From NCBI GenBank assembly GCA_032433595.1, contig JASWJB010000367.1:1-38919 (forward strand): a stretch of 38,919 nt of DNA, in the 5' to 3' direction. The stretch's first letter is position 1; the number at the start of each line of letters is the position of its first letter. The DNA is from Conoideocrella luteorostrata (lineage: Eukaryota > Ascomycota > Sordariomycetes > Hypocreales > Clavicipitaceae). Below, in pieces: positions 1 through 10,593 of this stretch. A model generated the notes under the pieces. That model saw only the letters and a program-made list of their open reading frames with translations. It made no database searches and was not told the origin of the DNA. The translations under genes were made by a program, and so were the position numbers.

Positions 1-127
1 CGCTGTTACCCCGCAGCGAAGAGTTTGCTAGCTGCATGCTATACTCCTCCCATAGGCTGAGGTGCGTCACTAGACTCACGACATCACGTGGCTTCTGAAT
101 GCCCTCACAAGCAGTAATCTCTGACAG

Positions 128-1261
128 TTCGGGGTTGGCAATATGAGTCATCCTAATACCCATTTATGGCGCCATGTCGGCACCATGGGTTTACTGCCGG
201 AGAACGCATCGGATAGTGAATTTATTCTTACGAAACTCAGGGATAAAAAACTGGTCAAGACCCGGGCTTTCAGCATTGGGCTTCGCGATAAGGACCGAGG
301 CGCACTTACTTTCGGTGGATATGATACTAGTAAATTCTCGGGCCCGCTTGAAGAATTTTCTTTAAAGACAACACCAGATAAGCCGAAACAGTAAGACATA
401 GTTGCTTCTATATAGGACATTTATTACAAGATTTGTGATATACTAACCATCCACACCTCATAGCTATATTATTGAGATGCATTCCTTGTCCTTTAGTAAA
501 GATAATGGTAGCCATCAAATAATATCGGACAAGCAGAGCTTTAACGGCAGGCAGATAACTATGGGACTAGACTCAGGATCTCCTGGTCTAGGTATCTCCA
601 TGGCTATTGCGCAGGACCTCCAGAAAAAGCTAGGAGGGAACTTTACGCAGAGTATGCTGCATGTGGACTGCAGCATGGTAAACACGACGGCGGCCCTAAA
701 TTTCGACCTGACTAGCAAAACCACGATCTCAATACCTCTGCAGGATCTTCTATTTAGCCGAGAAGACGGTGGCAAGACCTGCAGACTGGCGATTCAGTCC
801 GGTGGCAAGTTACCCGCTGGTAAGGAGCACTGCTTCATTGGAGTTACCGCCCTCTCCGAAAAATAAAACTAACTCGAACATGCATAGATCTCTGGATTGG
901 CGGCCACTTTCTGCGCAGATCATTCGTTGTCTACGATCCTGATGAATCTAAAGTCTACATCGCCCGCGGCGCGGACTGCGGTTCGACTTCGGTCGTGATT
1001 GATGGCAAAATGCCGTCGAATGTGGTAGGGCAGTGTAAAATGGACGACTCGGTGACTGAACCGTCCGCGAACGAAGACTCCTCGGCGCACAAGGGCCCCT
1101 CGGCATCCAAAGAACCCTCGGCATCCAAAGAACCCTCAGCATCCAAAGAACCCTCAGCATCCAAAGAACCCTCAGCATCCAAAAAACCCTCAGCATCCAC
1201 AGACCAAAACATTGATGTGTCGGACATTCGCAACGAATGGGAGGCTCCGGATAGGGAATAG
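128..1261 (+). CDS. Yapsin/opsB-like aspartic protease (peptidase A1), 3' part; 5' exons incomplete
   Basis: Secreted or cell-surface aspartyl endopeptidase, pepsin family A1. I read exons 128-390, 464-819 and 888-1261. The introns are 391-463 (tactaac branch, TAG end) and 820-887 (gtaagg donor, ctaac, TAG), and both keep the frame. The first exon carries the A1 block RAFSIGLRDKDRGALTFGGYD. Exon 2 has the second catalytic Asp as GLDSGS (codon at 570). Exon 3 has WIGGHFLRRSFVVYD followed by ADCGS, typical of the fungal yapsin/opsB C-terminal lobe. The lobe with the first catalytic Asp should lie upstream; bases 1-70 may hold a piece of it (reads ..LLPRSEEFASC..), but I cannot join it. After the catalytic domain come five to six PSASKE repeats, then a TAG at 1259-1261. 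An in-frame hydrophobic stretch follows that stop (see findings). Family confidence is high; completeness and functionality are uncertain. Confidence 0.75.
1098..1199 (+). repeat. 18-bp tandem repeat encoding PSASKE
   Basis: Five 18-bp units plus a partial sixth (unit cctcRgcatccaaagaac, one unit with aaaaaac). They keep the aspartic-protease frame and encode a Ser/Lys/Glu-rich stalk after the catalytic domain. The near identity of the units suggests recent slippage, so copy number is probably variable between strains. Confidence 0.9.
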
Positions 1262-1575
1262 ATGTACAGTGGAAAGGATCAGTTGGTGCAAATGTCAACT
1301 TCCCAACATACTGGAGGGAAGTTATCTGTGCTCAGTGGTCTGATTGGTGTCGCAATTATTAAACTGCATGTAGGGTTGTTCCGGAATGCGCAGAAAGTGG
1401 CGGACACATCGCCGCAAATTGTAGGGCGGCGTATAAGTTGATGAGCCTGTGAAGGAAGTTTGCGAAACGATAAGATAGATTCCATGGACAATTCCACTAA
1501 ATCAGATTGACCATAGCTACTCATTCATGACACTAGGCTTAGCATCTGTTTGTACGGAACAGCAAGTTGGGATAA
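1262..1575. other. Spacer; possible lost GPI-signal exon at its start
   Basis: From 1262 the aspartic-protease frame stays open to a TGA at about 1441 and includes a hydrophobic run (LSVLSGLIGVAII). The rest shows nothing I recognise. Confidence 0.35.
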
Positions 1576-1735
1576 TGTTGGAATATCCCGTCAAGGCACG
1601 CGGACAAGGTCACGTGGCCACCCTAGCGCGCCTCTTTTTATACGGCGCGCTCGGGGGAATTCCTTTTTTTCTTCTCCTTCTCCTTAGATAGGATAAAATG
1701 AATTGAATTGTTTTTCTTATTGTTTTCCTTCAACA
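1576..1735 (+). mobile_element. Probable solo LTR, Ty1/Copia type
   Basis: The 160-bp stretch begins TGTTGGAATA and ends TTCAACA, the usual terminal inverted pair of Copia LTRs. It contains a TATA-like tttttatac and a pyrimidine tract before a gaattgaattg stretch. Flanking pentamers (gataa / aacta) do not match, so a target duplication is not preserved and the boundaries are tentative. No internal retrotransposon region adjoins it. Confidence 0.5.
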
Positions 1736-2455
1736 AACTAGTTCTGAAACTTTGCGCACTGCTAGTACTCTATTCCGCATGGATCCAATTCTTAACCATG
1801 ACCATTTGGCGAATATACTCACAAGAACACTAATCGCCTAATGGCATTTTGTCATGTCTTTGAACCCGGCCTGCATACCTGGAACGTCGCAGCTACAAAG
1901 CCGCGCGCGTAATCCTGCTATCGAGTTCATCGGAATGCTCCAGGACAAGATTTATGCTCAAGACTGCGACGTCCTGAATAATGTATTTGCGCACGAGATA
2001 TCTCCTTTGGAATATAACCTACCTTAATTAGATGCAGCGCGATAGGATGTTGTACAAGGGAAATATTGCTTTTTCTGTGTGTGCAGGCAGTTTAGTGCCA
2101 TATAAATGAACGGCTTGAACCTATGAAGCTGTATCGTCGTTGTCTTTGGCAACAAGCTGACCCTGAGTCAAAGCCGGCTTAACAATAAGCGAGATGGATT
2201 TGGCACAGTTTCAGAGTCGCGCTTTATTGCTGGACCGGCTTTTTTTGACCGTTTAGTTATATACTAAACCTGTGTGGGTTCCCCGCCATTCATACAGTTT
2301 CGGAAGGTTCGCTCGCCGTTGGACCCAGGTAAAATGCTCTCCAGCTTGTTTGTAATGAAATCGCATTATGAAGAGTCGCAAGACGGGCTTCAAAGCTCTC
2401 GCAACGTGCCTTGGGGGCTAACCGTTCAATGATCATCAGTATTATGCAGTACTGT
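1736..2455. other. Spacer, no recognised gene
   Basis: Contains one short ORF at 1855-2028 (57 codons, ATG to TAA) with no motif I know. Otherwise there is nothing supportable on either strand. Confidence 0.4.
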
Positions 2456-2663
2456 TGTTAAGGACTCGAGCTTCAGCTCGCGTCTCTACAAACGCGCGGT
2501 GCTAGCCCAGAGCGAAGGGGCAAGACAGGCGTACCCCTGTCAGGAGCACTCCTTAGCGCGTCAGTCTAGCAGCGCAGAGAAGAGAGGAAGAGAGGAAGAG
2601 AGCTCCTCGCTCCCTTCCCCTTTCCCTTCTCTTTCTTTAAGCTTATAGATATTACAATTAACG
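2456..2663 (+). mobile_element. Possible LTR remnant (TGTTAAGGACTC... type)
   Basis: It starts TGTTAAGGAC, has a GC-rich body, a purine run (repeated gagaggaaga), then a pyrimidine-rich stretch, and ends near ...aattaacg, where an intact LTR would end in TAACA. This resembles fungal Copia LTR layout, but no matching target duplication is present and the 3' end is a guess. Confidence 0.3.
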
Positions 2664-4911
2664 CTTGTTTGCAGATGCCCCAAGACCAGTACTTTATAAC
2701 TATATTACTATACTATTATAAATTGATAGGAGTTGCCATTTAGTGCCCACTCTCGATGAGACGGCATGGGAAGTGCGGCTTATTGAAGCCAGGGACGCAT
2801 TGTCCTTTGCGTGTCGATATGAACTAGTGTCTCCATCCCGAAATGCCTTCAGGTGTAGATTAAAATCTAGTTTACAGCTCCTTTCTATTCCATATGCTTT
2901 ATTTATAACAGCCAACAATTGGGGAGAGGAAAGCTCGGGTCTGAGAATAGTAAAAAAAAATAAGGTAAATATAAGCTGATATTCAGGTATTATGTTTGCC
3001 TTGGGGCTTCATGTCAGCCGCCCCCGAATTGGCAGAGCTCGACTAAAGTCATCTGCTTGACCCTGCCGCAATGAGTATAGAATTGATAGCCTTGGCTTGA
3101 TTGATTCTACATCCGGTCTAAATGCTCATCCTCTTGCGTTTCATAGTTAGCATAAATAGCCGGTGTCTAGGATGAGCGGTGGGTATGTTACATCTCTTAT
3201 AAGCGTGTGATTACAAAGAAAAAATCTAGCTTCTTACTTGACATAAATCAGATTAAATGAAAAACACTAGTGCATTACTTATTCGACGTATAATGGCGGA
3301 GCATAATGCTCCCAAACAGGGCCGAGCTTAAACTGCAGTACTCAAGAGCAGTCGTATGCCCGCATCTTGTTTGCTTTACTGTGGCGCACCTTGGCTAAGC
3401 AGTTTCATCAAGAAACTAACTTTTAAACTAACCCGTTTGCTATTACAATCCACTGGTCATTAGGGTTGGGGCTACTAACCCTCCGAAAGATAAGGAGTCA
3501 TGGACGGACTATCAGACTGTAATAGCTGGCTGGATTCATGCGTTCGTCTAGCACGCCGGCGACTCAGCTACCATACTTTCAGAGGGAGCATGGTTAAGGC
3601 ATTACCATTTTCCAGATTTTACGTGGCAGTCACGCGATCCCACAAGGTGTGCATAATCTTCTCAAAGCCTATTTACTCCGTAGTAGGTAAACAACGATGA
3701 AACGGTATGTTATGTATGCGTAGATAGGGCGAGCAGTTGACTGCATTAAGTGAACTTTTGTATGTGCATTTTGATCTTTGCTTTAGTGTATTCGTGTTGG
3801 AATGTCCCTTCAAGCAGGTATCACTCACATGCTACCGGGCAAACCCCCGTTTTTATACAGCTTTAGCTTGCTATCTTCGTACCTAGCTGGAGAGTTGATA
3901 TCGCCCCGCGACTATGATGAGTGGTGGGAGAGCCTAACCTTGAGACTTAATGTCTCGGATTACAGAAACCCATCCCCTATTTCCCGGATGTGCTAATGTT
4001 GGTTTGCCACGTCTTTCTGAGCTTGCAACAACCATAGTGGTTGAGATCATGCCCATTGCAAAACTAGTCTCACCAAAGTTGTGGAAGTCTTCATCACCTG
4101 GATTCTATATTTCGCGACTGTGTCCCGTACAAGCTGAAACCAGCCACGAATCACAGTTGGATCTTCACATAGAGCTCGCCGATAGTATTACCTCCTCAAA
4201 TTAGATAAAAATCAAGGATAACTCTCCACTGCACGCATCAGATGATCATAGCTGCTCACATTGTGACACAACCGGCGGCACATCGCGATCTGCAAGCCGT
4301 CGGTTCGCCATATCTTCCACACCACAGAGACGGGGAGGAAACGATCGCGAATCTAAGTCGTCGACCTATTGAATAATAGTGGATTCCTCTAAATCTGTAA
4401 GCTTCCTACAATTAGGCATAGTGTCGCGTCATGCAGTAATTCCATCATGACGCATGCTAAGAGTTCTCCGGTTAACCACACATATACACCTTTGCGGCGG
4501 GGCGGCCAGCTCGCCAGGCATCTTGTGAAACCGGCATGATTATGAAAGACGGCGTCTCCGCGGTTTCAAAATTCCTTGGCTAGTCATTGGCTGCTTATTA
4601 CACAGACATGTACGGAGTAAGCCATGGCCTTTTATCGCGTGTCCATTCCTGTCCAGCTAGGTATAGTGAAATGAGTCGTTGTTAGTTTCTTGGGAGCCTC
4701 TCCCCTTAATCACAATCACGCCACCATACTTAAATAACGTGACGAGGTTGTTCACTAAAGTAAAGGTTCTGTCTGATATATATATCCGTGATAGTCTACG
4801 GAGTACATCATCGACTTTTTTGATATGTAACAAAACATTAGTACTATTATCACATACGTCTCTCAAACCCCAAAATCCTTCAATTTGCCCGCATCTCTCT
4901 GCACAACGACT
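2664..4911. other. Long spacer, no recognised gene
   Basis: Several open frames of 60-110 codons occur (for example 2743-2979, 3802-3996, 3950-4204), but none shows a known motif, a convincing exon chain or a signal peptide. The segment just before 4912 (from about 4690) presumably contains the metalloprotease promoter. I did not find a clear TATA box. Confidence 0.4.
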
Positions 4912-6129
4912 ATGCACGCTATCTGTATTGTTGCATTTGCAGCTGTGCATGCTCTCGCAATTCGGTGCAATTCGTCTATACAATTGCCGGAACTAGTGCC
5001 GATTGATACTTTTAAGCCCTCAGAACAATTACTTGCTCTTCACAAAGAACTACACGCAAAAGAGGAGCAAAATTCTTTGCGGGCGCGTGACGACGCAACT
5101 AGTCCTATCAACGTCCAGCTGTACATAGATATCATAACCAGTAACGAGCAGAACCAGACCAAATTTAGTGTAAGTAGCCGAAGATCAAAGTTACATGAAA
5201 GTCACAGTAAGCTTATTATAATAGGATAACATCGTCTCTGAGATACACCATGCAGTTAACAACGCCTTTGAACCCGGACACATTGCCTTTAAGATGCAGA
5301 ATATAAGCCGTATTATTAATCCAAGCTGGGCGGCCTCACAGGATGAAGAAAACATGTTGCGCACACTTCGTAGAGGCGATAGAAGTGTCTTAAACCTGTA
5401 TTTCCTAGAGTCTGGTCTTGAAGGAATTGCTATAGGACGTACAGGTATGCCAACTGGGACAATATTTGCAAAAAATCTCCACTGGGACGGGGTAAGGGTA
5501 CTAATCGATGCATCGCCCGGTGGAACCTTATACGGAAGCAATATTTCGGCTACCGTTATTCACGAGATTGGTCACTGGTTTGGTCTTTTGCATACATTTG
5601 ACGGCGGGTGCGGTCCAAACGGCGACTACATCAATGACACACCCGCTCAGAGCGAATGGTCCTATGACACACCGGCTCAGAGCGAAGGCTCCAGTAAATG
5701 TACGCCACAAAACAGCTGCCCAAATGAGCCTGGCAGCGACCCTATTAATAATTTTATGAACTATAGCCCTGAGTAAGTGGGCCCATTAAAGCAATTACCT
5801 TATCTTTGTAGTGTTGACGCATGGCTAACCCAGCAATTACGTATTACAGCGAGTGCCAGTCCGAATTCACAGCTGGCCAGTTGAAGCGCATGCGCAACAT
5901 ATGGAGCAGGCTTCGGGATCCGGCCACGTCTTCTGAGGATAATGTTAGGGAATTTTTCCCGTGGCACGAGCCAAGCACCTCTCCCTATTGTGACAAGACA
6001 AAAGATAAGGAAAAGGCTGAGACAGAGGAATGCGCAGGAACAGCAGAGTTCTGCAAGGTTCAATATAAAAACGAGGGCTTCGCTACCGAGAAAGGGTGTA
6101 AGAACTTCCGAACTAAAATACAGCCTTAG
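4912..6129 (+). CDS. Secreted zinc metalloprotease, M43/MEP1-like (cytophagalysin type)
   Basis: Extracellular zinc endopeptidase. Exons 4912-5169, 5225-5772 and 5850-6129 (introns of 55 and 77 nt, gtaagt donors; the second has ggctaac) give 361 aa. The ATG at 4912 opens a signal peptide (MHAICIVAFAAVHALA). The zinc site is HEIGHWFGLLH at about residues 199-209 and the Met-turn is FMNYSP at about 262-267. The second splice joins it to DECQSEFTAGQLKRM, the conserved family end. About 70 residues of Lys/Glu- and Cys-rich extension follow, longer than the M43 fungal proteins I know. A 10-residue insert is duplicated (DTPAQSE at 5636 and 5666). All catalytic residues are present, so I expect an active protease. 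Such enzymes are common in pathogenic and saprotrophic fungi. Confidence 0.85.
5636..5695 (+). repeat. 30-bp in-frame direct repeat inside the metalloprotease
   Basis: Two adjacent 30-bp units each encode DTPAQSE plus three residues. Family members normally show one DTPAQ motif here, downstream of the zinc helix. Confidence 0.8.
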
Positions 6130-6842
6130 CAGGCCTTCCTCCCTTCTTCTCTTCTTCTTCTTAGACAGACACTAGATGAATTGAATACTTTGTTCTATCT
6201 ATTGCTTCGTGCAAGACTCTCACGGTATCGATACCAGGCTTTCTATCCATACGCGGATGGATTAATTGTTTGGAATACTTTGTATTCCATATACTTAATC
6301 CATGTTCCATCTTGTGATTTGATTTGATTTGAGAGCAGCGCTGTGCCAGCCGAGGGTTAAGAGCCCGTTGCCTAGCTTGTCAGGGCTTTCGATGTGGCCA
6401 AACATATCTAGACTAAGGTAAAGAATATATCAGTCTCTAGCGAGGATATTTCTGGAGATCCTCGCCTCGGCCCTGGTGTTCGTGTTGGTTCGGGCTACTT
6501 TAAGGTTGACAAGCAGGGACCCTTTCCGCCTGTAAGTACCACATTCCGCTAGCAAGGGTCGAAAAATTTGATATATGCTAATCAAGTATAATGTCAAGAA
6601 CGATCGACCCAACCCTAAATTTTAAAGTGCTGTAGCACTCCACAGCCTCTCAGTGTCACGACTGGGTTCTGGTATAGCAGAGTAATGAACAAGACTCCTG
6701 ATGATTCGTTACTTCGTAGCAGCCAGGTAGCACTCTATTGTTGACGGTCTTAATCTCTGACTTTCTAAAGATTTGATCCTCACGTCCCTAGCAACTACAT
6801 GTACTATATACTGGCACCCTCCTATGGGAGACAAGTCCTATG
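6130..6842. other. Spacer after the metalloprotease
   Basis: About 6135-6215 is a cttctt-rich tract followed by tagatgaattgaatac. It looks like a diverged relative of the 3' part of the 1576-1735 LTR. The remainder has no supported gene. Confidence 0.3.
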
Positions 6843-6923
6843 CCACTCAAAAAATTGCGTAGCCAGTGGCCACTTTTCATGTGTAGTTATGACAGCTTAA
6901 AGAGGCTTATATTTTTCCTGTGA
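6843..6923. mobile_element. Small inverted-terminal-repeat element (MITE-like), copy 1
   Basis: About 80 bp, closely similar to 29905-29983 through the shared core gtagccagNggccacttttc and atgtgtagttatgac. Its ends are imperfect inverted repeats (ccactcaaaaaatt / atttttcctgtga). It has no coding capacity. I could not identify a clear target duplication. Confidence 0.5.
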
Positions 6924-7022
6924 CATGTCCAAAAATCAAGCAAAAGATGAAGCTCCACACTAATAGCGTGAAAAATGCATTTTGTATAGCCTGTGACATC
7001 CTACAACATCCATGCCCCAACT

Positions 7023-7184
7023 TCAGTACTCCCGCTGATGAAGGAAAGCGAAGGACTATGCTGGGCTGACAATCATCAGCACTTTTGCGATAAATTTGAG
7101 GAACGCTCAAAGGAGTCCCTTCAAGTGCGGTACTGCACAAAGCTGAAGCATCGCGATGATGCTGAAACAACTTGTGAGGCGTAG
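7023..7184 (+). pseudogene. Relic Myb/SANT-like DNA-binding domain fragment, copy 1
   Basis: The frame reads a weakened Myb/SANT helix set: LPLMKESEGLCW, then KFEERSKESLQVRYCTKLK, ending DDAETTCEA and TAG. In fungal SANT-type regulators the corresponding block is W..IA..F..RS.GSLQVRYCTKLK. No upstream exon is visible, so this is a 3' fragment. Two related fragments occur at 8177-8281 and 11203-11274, around HET gene 1. Confidence 0.5.
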
Positions 7185-8176
7185 GTGTTTGACGGACTGG
7201 TCGACCCCGTTTGTCTTTAATCAGGGCATTGGCATGATCCAAACAGATCATTTAGCTCTCTTCAGGCCGTCGCTATAAACAAAGAAGTGGCAAATCAAGT
7301 GTGAAAAATCTTGCTCAATTCGTACTAATTTCGTACACTCGCTGGTCTAATTCTCTCTTGCTATAGAGCTTTATTTTTTTTATTTTTTTGCTTTGAAATG
7401 CCGGCCATCCACTGCTCCGCACCAGAGCAAATTCAGAATAGGCGACGGAAGATTGATCATCAGGTCGAAGAATTGAGGGCACTCGTGCCGAACCTCAGCT
7501 GAAAATTTAATTAGGTTAATAATGCCATCGTCATAACTGCCTACGATCAGTCTCCTAAATAGAGTATTTCTATACTATTCTGGTTAACTTTTCACCAACC
7601 CAGCCGTGTTTTTACCTCCCACCAAAACCAATAATCCACGCATGGTCCGTTTCGTGATGTATCAGCACGTTGGAGGATTTGCTATCACCCCATGTGACCT
7701 AATTTCGTTCAAAATAAGGACAGTTAGAAACCCACTCCCTGTGGCGATTTTGTAAATCAGCGGTGTCCTCATCCGCACACCAAGTTAAATTAGTCCAGCA
7801 AAAACTAAGGTAGCGCTATTTCCTATTCACTAGTTTCGTCTTCATAATGTACGTTAAGTGGGCTTACCCTACCCTCATAGCTCCTTGTAAATCTATGTAC
7901 TATGATCTTATTAAGGATTCGTGAAGACTACTAGGACATAACCAGCAGCCTTTTTACTAGCTAGCAACGGACTTATTATATTATTCTCTTAGGTAACTTA
8001 CTGTAGTCCACGGAATTAGTGTAAATAATGGTGGTTTTTCCTAAGCGTGAGTAGAATCTTTGACAAACCCTGAAGCTCGCCTGAGTGAAAAAAGGTTCGA
8101 TCATCGAAGCTAGATCAAGCGTACCGCGAAGAGCAACGGAAGAAGGAAGTACACGAGATGAGAAGATCAACCGCTC
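7185..8176. other. Spacer, no recognised gene
   Basis: A/T-richer sequence with many stops on both strands. I see no splice-connected coding blocks. Confidence 0.4.
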
Positions 8177-8281
8177 CTCATAAGGCAGGAAGAAGGGCTA
8201 TCTTGGGATAGCTGCTCTTGCCAAAAAATCGAGGAACGATCAAAGGAGTTTCTTCAAGTGCATTACTGCACAAAGTCATAG
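8177..8281 (+). pseudogene. Relic Myb/SANT-like fragment, copy 2
   Basis: Reads LIRQEEGLSW then IEERSKEFLQVHYCTKS and TAG. It is clearly homologous to copy 1 at both DNA and protein level, but stops before the C-terminal EA tail. The Trp and the LQV-Y-TK core are kept. It lies just downstream of the HET gene stop, on the opposite strand. Confidence 0.5.
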
Positions 8282-8466
8282 GGCTACCATGATAATTGAC
8301 ATTTTGCTATTTCTCTACATTATTGTTATTGCTGTGCAGTTGGTCTCTTGCTTGTTGCCAAACCGAACCACTTGGAAGAACTTGAATCGTCGGCAGCTGG
8401 TAAGCCTTTGAGAGTCTAGCAGCTGACGCGGCTTGCGCAGGCCGCCCTGGCGACCCCCCAAGATGT

Positions 8467-10593
8467 TCATATAAGAACAATATCTTCCAATTCGCCTCGT
8501 TGCTTTGCAGCAAAAAACCTTTCCACAATCAGCCGCTCTAGACCAGCTTTATCAGTACCCTCATTTGCATTGGTTAACCAAACTCCTGTTCCGAAGCCAA
8601 CTCTTTTGAAACCTGGAACACAAGCGTACCGCTGTGCTTCATGTGTTGCTGGTTTAACAATGAGAAAGAACGGGCCTAATAGAGCGTCAGGGCCGTTGTT
8701 CAATGCCAACGTATGACGCTTTACCCATCCGAGGGGGATCAAGAAGAGCTCAGTAGTACCTCCGTCTGGGTATGGCAACTGTCCTTCTTCCGGCACCTCG
8801 TAAGCCTCTGAATCCCAAGTCGAGACGACTCGAAACACGACACCATTATCTCGAATCCACAATGACTTGCTATCTTGCTTTTTGTAAGGCCGCAGTTTGA
8901 GTCCTCTGAGTAATATCCAGCCACCAATCACCCTTCCATAAGCCTGGTCACGGGACTCAAGGTTAACATACGCATCTTTAAGCACCGCAAGCTCGGTAAA
9001 AAACCGAGCCCATTCCTTATAATCTATGGGTCCATTAACTGATGCCCAAGACCATGATGGCGCGCAATACTGCTGTGGGCGTAAAATTGGCTGTTTGTAA
9101 ATGTCAAGCGACCAGCACAAGTCTCGAATCATATCATCAAGCCAAAGACCGGCAAGGTAACGATTACCGGCAACCAAACTGGTGCCATTATGAATAGAAT
9201 CCAGAGAAAAGCGAGCTGCCAGTCCCGCAAGAGCTGGTAATTTATCGCTCTCCACGGAGAGATTTCTGCGCGAATACTCCACAACAATTCGACGCCAATC
9301 CTCACGACAATGTTCACCGTAATTCGTCTCATAGTCGTGCAAAACAAACATTGATGGATGTGTTGCATGCCCATCAAAACATAAGTCCTCAGCATAAAAT
9401 CCATTGTCACATTCAAAATATAGCTTCAAATCACAAAAATGCAGTAGACGGGGCGAAAGATACCTTTCTTGCAATGCCCAACCGCGGCTAGTCAGTGGCT
9501 CATGTTCCAAGGACGTAGCCTTGTGGGGGTACGCAATATGCTCTGGTAGCACCGGCAGAGCAAACACTTCTCCTTTTATTCCTTGGACGCAGAATATAAG
9601 TTTAGCATGTGGCTGTTCTGACCTGTTGCTCAAGAATCCTGCTTCACTATTCGTTGCCCTGCAAGCCGAGATGGTAAGGGTTGAGTTGCTGTATATATCG
9701 CTCATTTTGCCGGACTCCTGCATCCAGTCGATGGGGTCATCTTGTATGATACAGAGACTGTCAATCCACAGGTAGCTTATTTTCAGTTGTTGAGCCACCC
9801 ATACAGCGTCCTGGTATGTCTTCGGAAGAATGCATGTCTCAATCCCATTCCTGAGTCTTTCCACTGTGGATGCGGTCAACATCAATGTTTGGGTTGAACC
9901 CCAGCAATAACTGAGAGCAGCATATTTGCCGCAAATTTCGTTTGAAAAGCGTAACACGACCCTTTTCGCATCCTCTGTGATGTGTAGTATTCTTGAAGGT
10001 AAGAAGTTCTGCAACCGGTTCTCATGATCGTGATGACTTATGCAATGCTCCAACCACGAATTCATCTTTTTAATAACGGTTGAAGCCTTAGTTCTCGACA
10101 AAATGCAGCGCCCTTGGATCACATGGGACAGTTGGCTGTCTAGGTCAGGCGTTAGCTTCTCACAATGGCTTAGCCCGAATAGATATTCATTGATCTGACC
10201 TTCATCAACACAAAATGTGACGCCCGCCAGAAGCTCGCAAATGCGGTTTGTAGGAGCTGCATCCTTATCAAAGCCAATGACTTGAAAGCCGTCGTATTTG
10301 CCTCGGCCCGCAAGTCGTAGTTCATAGTTAGAGCAGCAAGCACTAGTCTTATTAAGACGGCTTTCAACACTTGCATGAACTAAGCTGCACAAGTCGCAGG
10401 ATTTTGCGCTGGCATGCAGCGAATCCAGTGCTTCATGGTAGAGAGCAAATTTCTGGCTAACATCGTGGCTACTCAGTTCCCGAGCAACATAATATGGGCC
10501 GATTCTGCCTTGTTCAACCCGAAAAAGCTTCGTGGTGTCGAGCTGTGATATCTTTACAAAGTCGATTTTGAGACAAATTTCGCAGAGAACCAT
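8467..10593 (-). CDS. HET-domain protein (heterokaryon incompatibility), gene 1
   Basis: Cytoplasmic non-self recognition/cell-death regulator of the HET family. One uninterrupted ORF of 708 aa starts at an ATG (10593-10591). An N-terminal Cys-pair region (CEIC at 4-7, CDLC at 66-69) precedes the HET domain at about 224-375. The canonical blocks there are KYAALSYCWG (223-232), YLWIDSLCIIQDDPIDW (274-290) and SRGWALQERYLSPRLL (369-384). The C-terminal half ends with the usual variable HET-protein tail (a CVPGFKRVGFGTGVW block near 660-675). No frameshift or internal stop, so it is probably functional. Relic SANT fragments flank it on both sides. Partner specificity cannot be inferred from sequence alone. 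Confidence 0.93.
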   Translation of the reverse strand: MVLCEICLKIDFVKISQLDTTKLFRVEQGRIGPYYVARELSSHDVSQKFALYHEALDSLHASAKSCDLCSLVHASVESRLNKTSACCSNYELRLAGRGKYDGFQVIGFDKDAAPTNRICELLAGVTFCVDEGQINEYLFGLSHCEKLTPDLDSQLSHVIQGRCILSRTKASTVIKKMNSWLEHCISHHDHENRLQNFLPSRILHITEDAKRVVLRFSNEICGKYAALSYCWGSTQTLMLTASTVERLRNGIETCILPKTYQDAVWVAQQLKISYLWIDSLCIIQDDPIDWMQESGKMSDIYSNSTLTISACRATNSEAGFLSNRSEQPHAKLIFCVQGIKGEVFALPVLPEHIAYPHKATSLEHEPLTSRGWALQERYLSPRLLHFCDLKLYFECDNGFYAEDLCFDGHATHPSMFVLHDYETNYGEHCREDWRRIVVEYSRRNLSVESDKLPALAGLAARFSLDSIHNGTSLVAGNRYLAGLWLDDMIRDLCWSLDIYKQPILRPQQYCAPSWSWASVNGPIDYKEWARFFTELAVLKDAYVNLESRDQAYGRVIGGWILLRGLKLRPYKKQDSKSLWIRDNGVVFRVVSTWDSEAYEVPEEGQLPYPDGGTTELFLIPLGWVKRHTLALNNGPDALLGPFFLIVKPATHEAQRYACVPGFKRVGFGTGVWLTNANEGTDKAGLERLIVERFFAAKQRGELEDIVLI

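Noticed and set aside
843..887. Alternative aspartic-protease intron from 843
   Set aside because: It leaves the wrong phase for FLRRSFVVYD; the 820-887 intron fits both the frame and the family spacing.
1098..1199. Possible CRISPR-like repeat array
   Set aside because: The units are adjacent without spacers and encode a protein repeat in a eukaryotic gene.
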